A stretch of 12,470 nucleotides of DNA from Crocinitomix sp. (GCA_020849935.1 JADZFJ010000392.1:1-12470); one strand, 5' to 3'; shown: positions 1-8,000, counted from the first letter of the stretch. Program-made: numbers and translations. The notes: generated from the letters alone by a model not told the origin.

Positions 1-1
1 A

Positions 2-82
2 CCGTTTAAGCTATGGATGGCTCAAATGGAATCCGAAAGAAACGAATCAGAATTTTTAGAATTAGGTGGGCGTTTCACTTAA
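2..82 (+). CDS. 3' end of an unidentified plus-strand gene (partial)
   Basis: An open frame enters from the left edge and runs 26 codons to a TAA at 80-82. The peptide starts PFKLWMAQ and ends ELGGRFT, is rich in Glu, Arg and Ser, and looks like the soluble C terminus of a protein that begins outside the window. The family is not recognisable from so short a piece, and a chance open frame of this length cannot be excluded. It converges on the DUF3570 gene, which ends at 121. The 38 bp between the two stop codons show no convincing terminator hairpin. Confidence 0.42.
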   Translation, partial: PFKLWMAQMESERNESEFLELGGRFT

Positions 83-120
83 ATTTAGTTGTACCCGAAT
101 AACTGTCACAGAAATAATAA

Positions 121-1620
121 TTACCGCTCCTTCAATCTCCCAAACCCCTCAACCTGATTCATTTTTTTCAAAACAAAACTGGCACCAAAAGTGACAATAT
201 GGGCGTTGAGGCCTGTGCTTCTGCCGTAATAATTATAATCGAGTGAAAGGCTTTTGAGAGCGATGATCCAGAGGTGTTTGGAGGTAAATTTGTCCGTGTA
301 TTTGACTCCTAACCCGTATTGATTGGCGCGGTAGGCCGACAAATCATAATCGGAGGTGTAAAATTCGGAGGTGGATAATAATTGTTCGTAAGGCGCAAAA
401 TAATTGGCGGCTGTTTGAATATAAAAGCGATAATTTGGATAAAGGGTAAATTTATTGCCAAGTTTAATCGCTAATTCGCCGTTGATGGTATGCGCCTTGA
501 GCCCCCAATCGTCGAAATAATACCGATAATAAGTTCGGAGCACCAAATATTCATTGATGTACTGATTTAACCGAATGCCGATTGGGACTTTGATTCTCAG
601 ATGTGGCAAGCGTTCGATATCGTCCGCCAATTGGAAAACATCCCTGTTTTTAGGATCGGTATAGAATGGAATACTGGCAGCGTTTCCGATATAATAATTT
701 GCTGTATCGGCAATATAAACCCGTTGCATCGGATTTGCCAACCAACCTGTTTGAATATTAAGGTCCGAAAAGATTCCAATTTGGGTGGTTTTGCTTAAAA
801 TTTGTGAAAATCCTAAGGCCAAGGCATACGAATTTCTGCCTTTGTCGGTGATGAGGGTGGTATTATTCGGTTTCCAAGCGGTAGGCGCGGATTTGTCCAT
901 CACAGCACCTGTTTGATCCAAAATATCTGTTCCTTGGAAAAAGTCTGCGTTTAAATTTCCGCCATTGTCATAAAATGTTTTTATTTCGGTGGGATATTCT
1001 GGACGCCATCCGTCTAAATACACATTGGCATTTATACTCAATCGGGTATTTTTTTTGTTGTATAATTTTATCAAGCCCGCACCTGCACCAATGGACATAT
1101 AATCATATTCGTTGGCAGCGTTTATATTTCCTGAAATTATGGTATTCCGATCATCTGACGAATGGCTGTAACCAACCACCAAATTTGTCCATACATCTTT
1201 CCTTGAAGCACCTGTTGAGGCAGCCCAAGGTGTTCCGGTATTTGCACCACCGCCGCCGCCGCCATCATCGTCGTCGTCATCATCGTCATCTCCTCCACCT
1301 TTCGATGCACCTGTCCAAGGATTTAAATTACTCGAAGAGGCCGAAGTATACGCAGAAACCGTTCCGTTTATACTCAACACCCCATCTAATTTAACAGGAA
1401 TGGAAACACTGATATCCGTTGCGAAATCATCGAGTTTTTCAGAACCAATTCCACCCGTTACGGCGGCATTTTGTCCGTTTTGATGATAAAAACTACTCAA
1501 AAGATCCACTTCGGTGTTTTCCAACACCCTTTTTTTATAGACCACAGTAGAATCGGGTTTGGTTTGACCAAACACAAAAAAGGGAAGAAATACCCAATAA
1601 AAAAGGAGGTTAGTTTTCAT
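121..1620 (-). CDS. DUF3570 outer-membrane beta-barrel protein with TGAS motifs and an Asp/Gly tract
   Basis: A 499-residue exported protein. Residues 1-19 form a signal peptide (hydrophobic core, cleavage near VFGQ-T). The segment around residues 46-64 (HQNGQNAAVTGGIGSEKL) matches what I know as the DUF3570 signature, and the rest is a run of alternating amphipathic strands with many Tyr, Asn and Gly, as expected of an outer-membrane barrel. Two TGAS motifs (residues 103-106 and 136-139) flank nine consecutive Asp (111-119) and six Gly (120-125) in a loop between predicted strands. TGAS resembles the FMN-acceptor motif of ApbE substrates, and apbE lies two genes upstream. No function is established for DUF3570 to my knowledge. 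It is the last gene of the cluster, 9 bp after the DUF4266 gene. The family call is firm; flavinylation is inference. Confidence 0.88.
   Translation of the reverse strand: MKTNLLFYWVFLPFFVFGQTKPDSTVVYKKRVLENTEVDLLSSFYHQNGQNAAVTGGIGSEKLDDFATDISVSIPVKLDGVLSINGTVSAYTSASSSNLNPWTGASKGGGDDDDDDDDDGGGGGGANTGTPWAASTGASRKDVWTNLVVGYSHSSDDRNTIISGNINAANEYDYMSIGAGAGLIKLYNKKNTRLSINANVYLDGWRPEYPTEIKTFYDNGGNLNADFFQGTDILDQTGAVMDKSAPTAWKPNNTTLITDKGRNSYALALGFSQILSKTTQIGIFSDLNIQTGWLANPMQRVYIADTANYYIGNAASIPFYTDPKNRDVFQLADDIERLPHLRIKVPIGIRLNQYINEYLVLRTYYRYYFDDWGLKAHTINGELAIKLGNKFTLYPNYRFYIQTAANYFAPYEQLLSTSEFYTSDYDLSAYRANQYGLGVKYTDKFTSKHLWIIALKSLSLDYNYYGRSTGLNAHIVTFGASFVLKKMNQVEGFGRLKER
1204..1314 (-). other. Loop segment of the DUF3570 protein: TGAS - Asp9 - Gly6 - TGAS
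   Basis: This stretch encodes residues 103-139 of the barrel. Each TGAS is preceded by a Pro-Trp pair (PWTGAS, and PWAASTGAS), so the two halves look like an imperfect duplication around the acidic tract. The nine Asp codons mix GAT and GAC irregularly. That fits selection for the acidic run at least as well as simple trinucleotide slippage. Possible roles are metal or cation binding, or a spacer between two modified sites. Neither TGAS has the Asp found three residues before it in classical ApbE substrates: the residues there are Asn100 and Ala133. Confidence 0.8.
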
Positions 1621-1629
1621 CGTATAACA

Positions 1630-1842
1630 TTAATTACAACCACAGCCACCGCCTGATTTTCCACCATTAGCACCCGAAGCACCTTCGCGATAAACTTGAA
1701 AAGTATTTTCAAATTTTTTACCTTTCCGATCAGATAATTCCATATCAGGATCGTTCAGATTTACCTTTTCGTATTCCTTCACCACCGTGCAAGCGCTCAA
1801 TCCTAACAGCATAGAAGCGCCAATAACTAGTTTATTTTTCAT
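1630..1842 (-). CDS. DUF4266 small lipoprotein with C-terminal CGCN
   Basis: A 70-residue lipoprotein. The lipobox LSAC puts the lipidated Cys at residue 18, and Thr19 follows it, so outer-membrane sorting is plausible. The mature part has the family pattern VKEYEKVNLNDPDM (residues 21-34). It ends in a Gly-rich segment, REGASGANGGKSGGGCGCN, with Cys67 and Cys69 three and one residues from the end. The start codon lies inside the end of apbE, an 11-nt overlap that implies translational coupling. The DUF3570 gene follows 9 bp downstream. The paired C-terminal Cys could bind a metal or be a thiol substrate of the thioredoxin encoded two genes upstream. The SGAN in the tail resembles an ApbE site but has Asn at the acceptor position. 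Family assignment is good; function is unknown. Confidence 0.85.
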   Translation of the reverse strand: MKNKLVIGASMLLGLSACTVVKEYEKVNLNDPDMELSDRKGKKFENTFQVYREGASGANGGKSGGGCGCN

Positions 1843-2815
1843 TAATTGTTATGTGTTTTGAAGTATAAATTTTTCCTTGTGCGTCAACAATAATACATTC
1901 CACATCAGGCAATTGATTAATTCTATCTAACCCTACCTCCGTGCCTAAAACAAAGACCGCTGTCGCTAGGGCGTCCGCTAATTCGGCACTGACGGCAAAA
2001 ATGGTCACACTAATAATTCCTGTGGCGGGATAACCTGTTTTAGGATTGATAATATGTCCATATCGAACGCCGTTAAACTCCACAAATTTTTCATAATCAC
2101 CACTAGTGACTACCGCGCCTTGTTTTAGCGGAAGGATGCCAAACGCATTGTCTTTGTTCATCGGGTTGGTAATCGCCACCATCCAATCCGTTCCATCGGG
2201 TTGTTTTCCCCACGTATTCATGTCACCCGACGCATTCATGATTCCTGCAACCACTCCCTTTTCCATCAAAAGTTGTTTTGCTTTATCGGCCGCATACCCC
2301 TTTCCAATCGCACCAAAGCCTATTTTCATCCCTTTCTCAGAAAGAAAAACAGTTTGACTGTCCAGATCTAAAATTATCTTTTCATACCCTGCCCTTTCAA
2401 CCGATGCTTGGATTTCCTCCGGAGATGGCATGGCGGTCATACTTCCATCAAATTTCCAAATTTTGTCCATCGAGGCGTAGCTGATATCAAAGGCACCGTC
2501 AGTCAATTTTGAAATGGCAATGGAACGTTGAATCAAGTCAATTAACTCCTTGTCTACCTTTACTGGACGAATTCCTGCATTTCGATTTATTCCAGAGGTT
2601 TGAGAAGTAGGATCCCAATCCGAAATCAATTTTTCGATGCGTGTAATTTCTGCCATTGCCGTATCGATATAAGCATTGCCCTCCGCTTCAGTTGCCGCCA
2701 CAACGGTTAAATCAAAACGACTGCCCATCAATAAGGTCGTGCGATACGTGGCTAATTGTGCTTGTGAAACAAAGCTCAATCCAACCAGTAAAAAGATAAA
2801 AACAAACGCTTTCAT
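1832..2815 (-). CDS. apbE: FAD:protein FMN transferase (ApbE family)
   Basis: A 327-residue exported enzyme that transfers FMN from FAD to Ser/Thr of envelope proteins. Residues 1-19 are a cleavable signal peptide ending SQA; there is no lipobox Cys, unlike lipoprotein ApbE forms. The family motifs appear in order: MGSRFDLTV (30-38), DGAFDIS (106-112), GAIGKGYAADKA (168-179), NASGDM (194-199), TSGDYEKF (237-244), HIINPKTGYPA (254-264) and SAELADALATA (276-286). In the last of these, Asp281 and Thr285 correspond to the usual Mg2+ ligands. Length and motif set are complete, so it should be active in the periplasm. It starts 3 bp after the thioredoxin gene and overlaps the DUF4266 gene. No Nqr, Rnf or NosR-type substrate is nearby, which points to a partner inside this operon; the DUF3570 barrel is the best candidate. 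Confidence 0.95.
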   Translation of the reverse strand: MKAFVFIFLLVGLSFVSQAQLATYRTTLLMGSRFDLTVVAATEAEGNAYIDTAMAEITRIEKLISDWDPTSQTSGINRNAGIRPVKVDKELIDLIQRSIAISKLTDGAFDISYASMDKIWKFDGSMTAMPSPEEIQASVERAGYEKIILDLDSQTVFLSEKGMKIGFGAIGKGYAADKAKQLLMEKGVVAGIMNASGDMNTWGKQPDGTDWMVAITNPMNKDNAFGILPLKQGAVVTSGDYEKFVEFNGVRYGHIINPKTGYPATGIISVTIFAVSAELADALATAVFVLGTEVGLDRINQLPDVECIIVDAQGKIYTSKHITINEK

Positions 2816-2818
2816 CGC

Positions 2819-3265
2819 TTAAGGAATCAGCTTGATTAAGAGCTCCAAATATGCCGCAGGACTTATCTCTTGATACCCCATATTGCCAAGCACCGTCAAA
2901 TTTTTATCCATTAATACGACCAGAGGAAAATAACCATTGGTATTGTATTTTTCAGCTAATTCGCCATTTTTAGCTTCTTGCTCGGGAGGAAGTTGATTCG
3001 CTTTTCTTTTCGGAAAATCGGCACGAACAAGTACAAAATGATCCTTCGCATACGTTTGAAAAACGTCCGAAGCCCAAATTTCCTTTTCCAAGCGCATACA
3101 CGGCACACACCAATCCGACCCAGAAAATACCAAAAGAATGGTTCGATTGCTGTCTAAAGCGATTTTTTGCGCCGTTGGTAAATCGGTTTGCCAAAGTTGT
3201 GCTTGCGCGTTTGGCATAAAATACATGACTAAAAGCAAGAGTAATAATGATCTTCTATTTTTCAT
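2819..3265 (-). CDS. Exported thioredoxin-fold protein (Thioredoxin_7-like)
   Basis: A 148-residue protein with a signal peptide (residues 1-22, KNRR n-region, Leu-rich core, AQA cleavage site). The mature domain has the WCVPC active site with Cys53 and Cys56, inside the SGSDWC context common in the Bacteroidota thioredoxin-like group. The conserved Pro114 before strand beta-4 (GYFPLVV) would sit opposite the active site as the cis-Pro. The compact size and short N-terminal arm suit an envelope disulfide reductase or a specific thiol donor more than a cytoplasmic thioredoxin. It is the first gene after an 80-bp gap and sits 3 bp before apbE. The C-terminal CGC of the DUF4266 lipoprotein is a plausible local substrate, which is inference. 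The 15 bases before the ATG are almost all A and T, and no SD motif is seen. Confidence 0.9.
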   Translation of the reverse strand: MKNRRSLLLLLLVMYFMPNAQAQLWQTDLPTAQKIALDSNRTILLVFSGSDWCVPCMRLEKEIWASDVFQTYAKDHFVLVRADFPKRKANQLPPEQEAKNGELAEKYNTNGYFPLVVLMDKNLTVLGNMGYQEISPAAYLELLIKLIP

Positions 3266-3345
3266 TTTTATTTTTTTTAGATTGATTTTTAAAATCCATC
3301 TGCTTCATCTTTCACAATTAAAAATGAAACAGGTGGAAATTGTTC
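3266..3345 (-). promoter_or_regulatory. Intergenic gap likely holding the promoter of the trx-apbE-DUF4266-DUF3570 cluster
   Basis: These 80 bp separate the efflux operon from the redox cluster. They hold a perfect 6-bp-arm palindrome, GATTTT/AAAATC around a single base (3284-3296), and an inverted repeat TTTCA...TGAAA (3310-3329) with no T-run after it on the transcribed strand. No TAnnTTTG element and no CTTAAG box are present, so this cluster does not visibly share the promoter of the pump. Read-through from the efflux operon is possible. Confidence 0.35.
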
Positions 3346-3834
3346 CTAATCGTCATCATCATCGTTGTCGACAGGAATTTGAGTGGTTGAGGTGCCACTA
3401 CGAATTTCATCGTGTCTAATTTCACCACCAGAAGTGCCAGTTTGTTTGGCAAAAACTAAGACAATAAAAGCCAAACCTAACACTGCAATACTGACAATGG
3501 AAGAAAAGGTTTTTTGTCTAAAACTAGCCCATAAGCCTATCAACGAAAGACCGCCTAAGACGTAGGACAAAAGCGAAAATAATTCGGCGGCTTCCTCATG
3601 CTTTTCAATAAAACTTTCCGAAATACCGTTGATGTTTTCTACCACTTCTTCGGCGCCTTCGCCACTTGTCATGGCGGCGATGGTGGTGACTGCTCCGATA
3701 CTAAATACCATGTAAGCCGTTCGTTTAACTGCTTCAGATTTAGCGATGAGTCCTGTAATCAAGATGATTACTCCCACTAGTGGGAAAATGATTGGTAAAT
3801 GATTTACCACGAGGTGAAAATGTGCGTCGTTCAT
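3346..3834 (-). CDS. DUF2231-like four-helix membrane protein with acidic tail
   Basis: A 162-residue integral membrane protein. Helices lie at about 12-31, 38-56, 84-103 and 111-129. The positively charged loops (KSEAVKR, SFRQKTF) should face the cytoplasm, placing both ends and the acidic loop 57-83 in the periplasm. Conserved-looking points are His12 in HLPI at the start of helix 1, SGEGAEE (57-63), His79, and GTSGGEIRH with His141 after helix 4. These resemble DUF2231, and I have seen close relatives annotated as hypothetical in Bacteroidota. The C terminus ends VDNDDDDD, a possible periplasmic cation-binding tail. The gene starts 2 bp after the adaptor gene, so it is almost certainly co-transcribed with the metal efflux pump. 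A membrane redox or metal-handling accessory role is inference. Confidence 0.75.
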   Translation of the reverse strand: MNDAHFHLVVNHLPIIFPLVGVIILITGLIAKSEAVKRTAYMVFSIGAVTTIAAMTSGEGAEEVVENINGISESFIEKHEEAAELFSLLSYVLGGLSLIGLWASFRQKTFSSIVSIAVLGLAFIVLVFAKQTGTSGGEIRHDEIRSGTSTTQIPVDNDDDDD

Positions 3835-3836
3835 AA

Positions 3837-5012
3837 TTATTCAGTTATTAAATTAAAAGCTCCTTTGATTAAAAATTGTGTACTGTCATTAAAATCGGTT
3901 TGATTAAGGATTTCCACGAATCCGTTGTTTGTCTCACCGACAATAATTTCTTTTTTGACAAGCGTGTATCCGCTGTTTGATGCACTTTCAAGCACTAAGG
4001 CAAATGATTGACCATCAATTTCTACCAAGGCATCTTCTGGTAAAGATACCTTATTAATTGACGTGGAGTAGATATCTGCTTCGACATACATGCCCGGACT
4101 AAATTTTGAGGTCATTTTTTGGTCAGAAAGATGGCCGTGAACCCCAATAGTGCGCGATGTTGGGTCGACCGTTTTATTCACTAAAAGAACTTCAGCCGAA
4201 TAAACATTTACCTTATCTTCCTGAATTCTAAATTGAATAGCTTGACCAACATCAATTTTTGGTAAGTCTTTTTCAAAAATTGTTAATTCTAAATGCAAAT
4301 GTTCGGTATCCACAATTGTTACGGCGATTTGAGAGGGGTTTAAAAAGACTCCTCTGGTGATATCCACTTTTGTCACATAACCGTTAATTGGTGAGGTCAC
4401 TTGCACCGTCGTGCGAATATTATCCACTGTTAAATTGGTCGGATTGATATTCATCAAAATCAACTTTTTACTTAACGATTCCACTTTTACGCTGGTAACG
4501 TTGTAATCGGATTCGGCTTTCAGAAAATTTTTCCGTGAAGACACGTTGTCCTCCACCAAATTCTTTTGGCGTTCGTAATCTGATTTTAAATAAGTTAATT
4601 GGGCTTTTGCTTCCAAATAATCTTGTTGCATCTGCACAAAATCAGGATTTTCCAGGGTAAAAAGTACTTGTCCTTTTTTGACCCTTTGCCCTTCTAATAA
4701 TTGTAAATCTTTTACCGTTCCTCCAAAATAAGAACTGACAGAGGCGCGGTTTTCTGGTGGTACATCAAACCTTCCGGTGGCTTTTACCACTTCGTGAAAG
4801 GTTTTTTGCTGCAAACTTCCTAATTCCATTTCGGACGATTCAAATTGAATTTTGGTTAATTCGTACCGATCTTTTACCTCTAATTCGAGTTGATCGGTTA
4901 GATTGGCGGCGGGTTCTGGTTGCGACCCACAAGCGGACATCACGAAGACTAGGGCGATTAATCCTTGGTTTAACCTTCTTTTCGATTGATGATAATTATA
5001 TTGCTTTTTCAT
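3837..5012 (-). CDS. RND efflux periplasmic adaptor (CzcB/CusB type), lipoprotein
   Basis: A 391-residue membrane-fusion protein that would bridge the RND pump and the outer-membrane channel. The lipobox MSAC makes Cys28 the lipid anchor after a long basic n-region. Domains follow the HlyD plan: first half-lipoyl strand block with GGTVKDLQLLEGQRVKKGQ (97-115), alpha-helical hairpin rich in Glu, Lys and Gln (about 125-185), second lipoyl block VTSPINGYVTKVDITRG (205-221), beta-barrel (about 236-320) and membrane-proximal domain to the end. No His-rich metal-binding N terminus, as found in some CzcB proteins, is present, and the N-terminal Met cluster of CusB is not obvious. The ATG lies 5 bp after the stop of the pump gene. 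The order pump-channel fusion then adaptor differs from the proteobacterial czcCBA order. Confidence 0.93.
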   Translation of the reverse strand: MKKQYNYHQSKRRLNQGLIALVFVMSACGSQPEPAANLTDQLELEVKDRYELTKIQFESSEMELGSLQQKTFHEVVKATGRFDVPPENRASVSSYFGGTVKDLQLLEGQRVKKGQVLFTLENPDFVQMQQDYLEAKAQLTYLKSDYERQKNLVEDNVSSRKNFLKAESDYNVTSVKVESLSKKLILMNINPTNLTVDNIRTTVQVTSPINGYVTKVDITRGVFLNPSQIAVTIVDTEHLHLELTIFEKDLPKIDVGQAIQFRIQEDKVNVYSAEVLLVNKTVDPTSRTIGVHGHLSDQKMTSKFSPGMYVEADIYSTSINKVSLPEDALVEIDGQSFALVLESASNSGYTLVKKEIIVGETNNGFVEILNQTDFNDSTQFLIKGAFNLITE

Positions 5013-5017
5013 GTTAA

Positions 5018-8000
5018 TTAATTCATTAAATAGTTCATTTCCAATACAGTCATGTTATATTGCAATAGGAAATTCAAATAATTCACTTCGATTGTTTTTG
5101 CGTTTTCTAAAAGTTGGGTGTATTGGAGAAAATTAATCTCCCCATTCACATAGGCTTGATTGGCGTAAAAAATCGTTTCTTTCGCCAAAGTTTTACCTGT
5201 CGATTCGTAATAAGTAAGACCTTCGTTAAATTGCCGTAAATCGGCCTGTAAGGCTTGGTATTTCGCCAGTAATTGCAATTTATAATTGTCGTGTTCGGCG
5301 GCTAAAATCAATTCTCCTGTTTTGGCCGCTTTAATTTGTGCCTTTTGGCTTCCAAACCACAAAGGCACCGCAACCCCAATTTGAAATCCTGCATAGGATT
5401 GTGTGCCCGTTCCATTATTTGTCCCTTGAAAAACAGTTGCATTCAGGTCGGGCATTAATTTTTGTTTTTCTAAATCCACCAGTTGCGAAGAAAGTTTCAT
5501 GGCATCTGCATAATAACTTAAGGTAGGATGGTTCGCGCTGTCCAAAGGTAAAAGTACCATCCGTGCAAGGGGTTCGCCCAAGACCGTGAAATTGGTATCG
5601 GCTTGCAACCATTGATTCAAAAGAATTGAATTCCGTTGAATATTTTCGTTAATTTGATTGACTTGCAACCAAATTTCTTTCTTTTTAGTTTCAGCGGTCA
5701 ATTTTTCTAAATAATTAGTTTCACCTTGTTCAAAACGTCGATTCGCCGCTAGTTCAAACGAGGTGTAAAGGCTATCGAGGTACTGATAATTTTGAAGCAT
5801 TTCTTCCCAATAAACAATTTCATTGTACACTTTGTGAACTTGGAAGGTCAGCATTTGTTGATCGATTAAAAATTGATCTTTCACCAATTCAGATTTTCCC
5901 TCCATCACTTTTCGTTGGGCGACATAGACCGTTGGAAAAAGAAAACTTTGATTAATTCCCCAGACATTTAAGGGCAAATTATTTGGTGCGATATTATTTA
6001 AATCTTTGTTGTAATAAATCTCGGTTTTGCTAATGTCCACCGCACTTCCAATCAACTGTTCGCTTTGGTTGACTCGTTGGGCAGCCGCTTCGAGGCCAAG
6101 GTTGTTTTTTAAGGCGATATCAACTGCTTGATCCACAGAAATTTTATGATCTTGTGATTGTCCTACAACAGGTACCACAAAAATCAAGGCAATTACGAGC
6201 GCTTTAACGCCTCCTTTTTTGTTTTTGACAGGCGATTTTCGATCGAAAATTGCGTATAAAATTGGCAATACAATTAGGGTAAGCAAGGTTGCAGAAATTA
6301 ATCCCCCCACCACCACGGTCGCTAATGGGCGTTGAACCTCAGCACCAGCCGAAGTTGAAATCGCCATTGGCAAAAATCCCAATGCTGCCGCAGATGCTGT
6401 TAATAAAACTGGTCGCAAACGGTTTTTTGTACCTATTAAAATTCGTCGGTTGATGTTGGTGATTCCATGGGCTTTGAGTTCTTTAAATTCCTCAATTAAC
6501 ACAATCCCATTTAATACCGCAATCCCAAAAAGAGCAATAAATCCAACCCCTGCAGAAATACTAAATGGCAAATCACGCAAATAAAGGAAAATCACCCCCC
6601 CAACCGCCGACATCGGAATAGCGCTGTAAATAATTAAGGCTTCTTTGGCTGAATTAAAGGCGAAATACAATAGAATAAAAATCAATAATAAAGCAATTGG
6701 AACGGCAATCATCAAACGTGCTTTTGCGGTTCGTAAATTCTCAAATTGCCCACCGTATTCAACCGAGTATCCCATGGGTAAATCCACTTTTTCTTCGATT
6801 ATTTTTTGTACATCCTTTACCACCGATTCTAAATCTCGATTCCGAACGTTTACGCCAACCACAATCCTTCTTTTGGTATTGTCCCGTGAAATTTTTGCAG
6901 GCCCCTTGGTGTAAGAAATGGTTGCCAATTCACTCAATGGCAGTTGATTTCCGTCTGGAAGTAAAACCGTTGCCGTTTCAATATCTTCAATATCATGGTG
7001 ATGAGCGGAATCAAATCTAACCACTAAATCAAATTGTTTTTCGCCTTCAAACACCGTTCCTGCTGGCATTCCTGCAAAACCCATGGTAATTATGTCGTTT
7101 AATTCTTCGACATTCATTCCATATTTTGCAATCTTTTGGCGGTCGTATTTCACCGACATTTGCGGTAAACCTGCAACTTTTTCCACGATAATATCCGCCG
7201 CACCTTCTACACCCTGAATGGCATGTTCGACTTCGGTGGCGAGTTTAAATAAGGTGTCCAAGTTCTCACCAAAAATTTTAATCGCTAAATCGGCACGCAC
7301 CCCGGTGATTAATTCGTTAAATCGCATTTCGATGGGTTGGGTAAATTCAAAATCCACACCTGGAATTTCAGCCAAGGCTTCTTTAAATTTATCCGCCAAT
7401 TCATCTTTCGTTTCCGCCGAAACCCATTCTTCTTTTGGGCGAAGTTTAATAATCACATCACTTTCTTCCATCGACATCGGATCGGTAGGAACTTCTGCCG
7501 CACCTATTCGACTCACGACTTGTTCAACTTCTGGAAAACGTTTTAAGATTTTTTCAATTCGGGTTGTGGTCAAAACGGTATTGCTTAAAGAAGTGCCCGT
7601 TTTTAAAACCGGTTGAATCACAAAATCACCTTCATCCAAGGTCGGCACAAATTCGCCACCCATTCGAGTAAATAGCACCCCAACCACAATTAATAAAACA
7701 GACGCCATGCCCAAAACCAATTTTTTACGGCGAAGCGCCCATGCAATGGTCGGGCGGTAATTGTTTTCAAAAAAGGTAATTAAGCGCGATGAAATTGTTT
7801 TTTTAGCAGGATTAGATGGTTTAATAAAAAGGGACGCCATCACGGGTACGTAGGTGAAACAAAGAATCATCGCCCCGAGCAAGGCAAAACAAAACACCAA
7901 AGCCATGGGCTTAAACATTTTTCCCTCCACCCCTACTAAAGATAAAATTGGAATAAATACGATAATAATAATCAGCTGCCCAAATACCGCAGAGTGCATC

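Noticed and set aside
975..1394. A 139-codon plus-strand open frame with a His/Arg run
   Set aside because: The HRRRRHHRRRHHRH run is just the reverse reading of the Asp/Gly codons of the DUF3570 gene.
1630..1690. SGAN in the DUF4266 tail as an ApbE flavinylation site
   Set aside because: The acceptor Ser/Thr is replaced by Asn, so a normal phosphoester link cannot form there. The DUF3570 TGAS motifs fit better.
3310..3329. TTTCA...TGAAA inverted repeat as a terminator of the efflux operon
   Set aside because: The arms are only 5 bp, AT-rich, and no U-run follows on the transcribed strand.
5517..5522. A CTTAAG box inside the channel part of the pump fusion
   Set aside because: It is a single copy inside coding sequence with no 11-bp partners and no -7 element, as expected by chance.
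6180..6220. Separate internal translation start for the channel at the AAGGAGG
   Set aside because: No ATG or GTG follows in frame at 5-12 nt. The nearest in-frame TTG is too far and would cut into the hydrophobic core.
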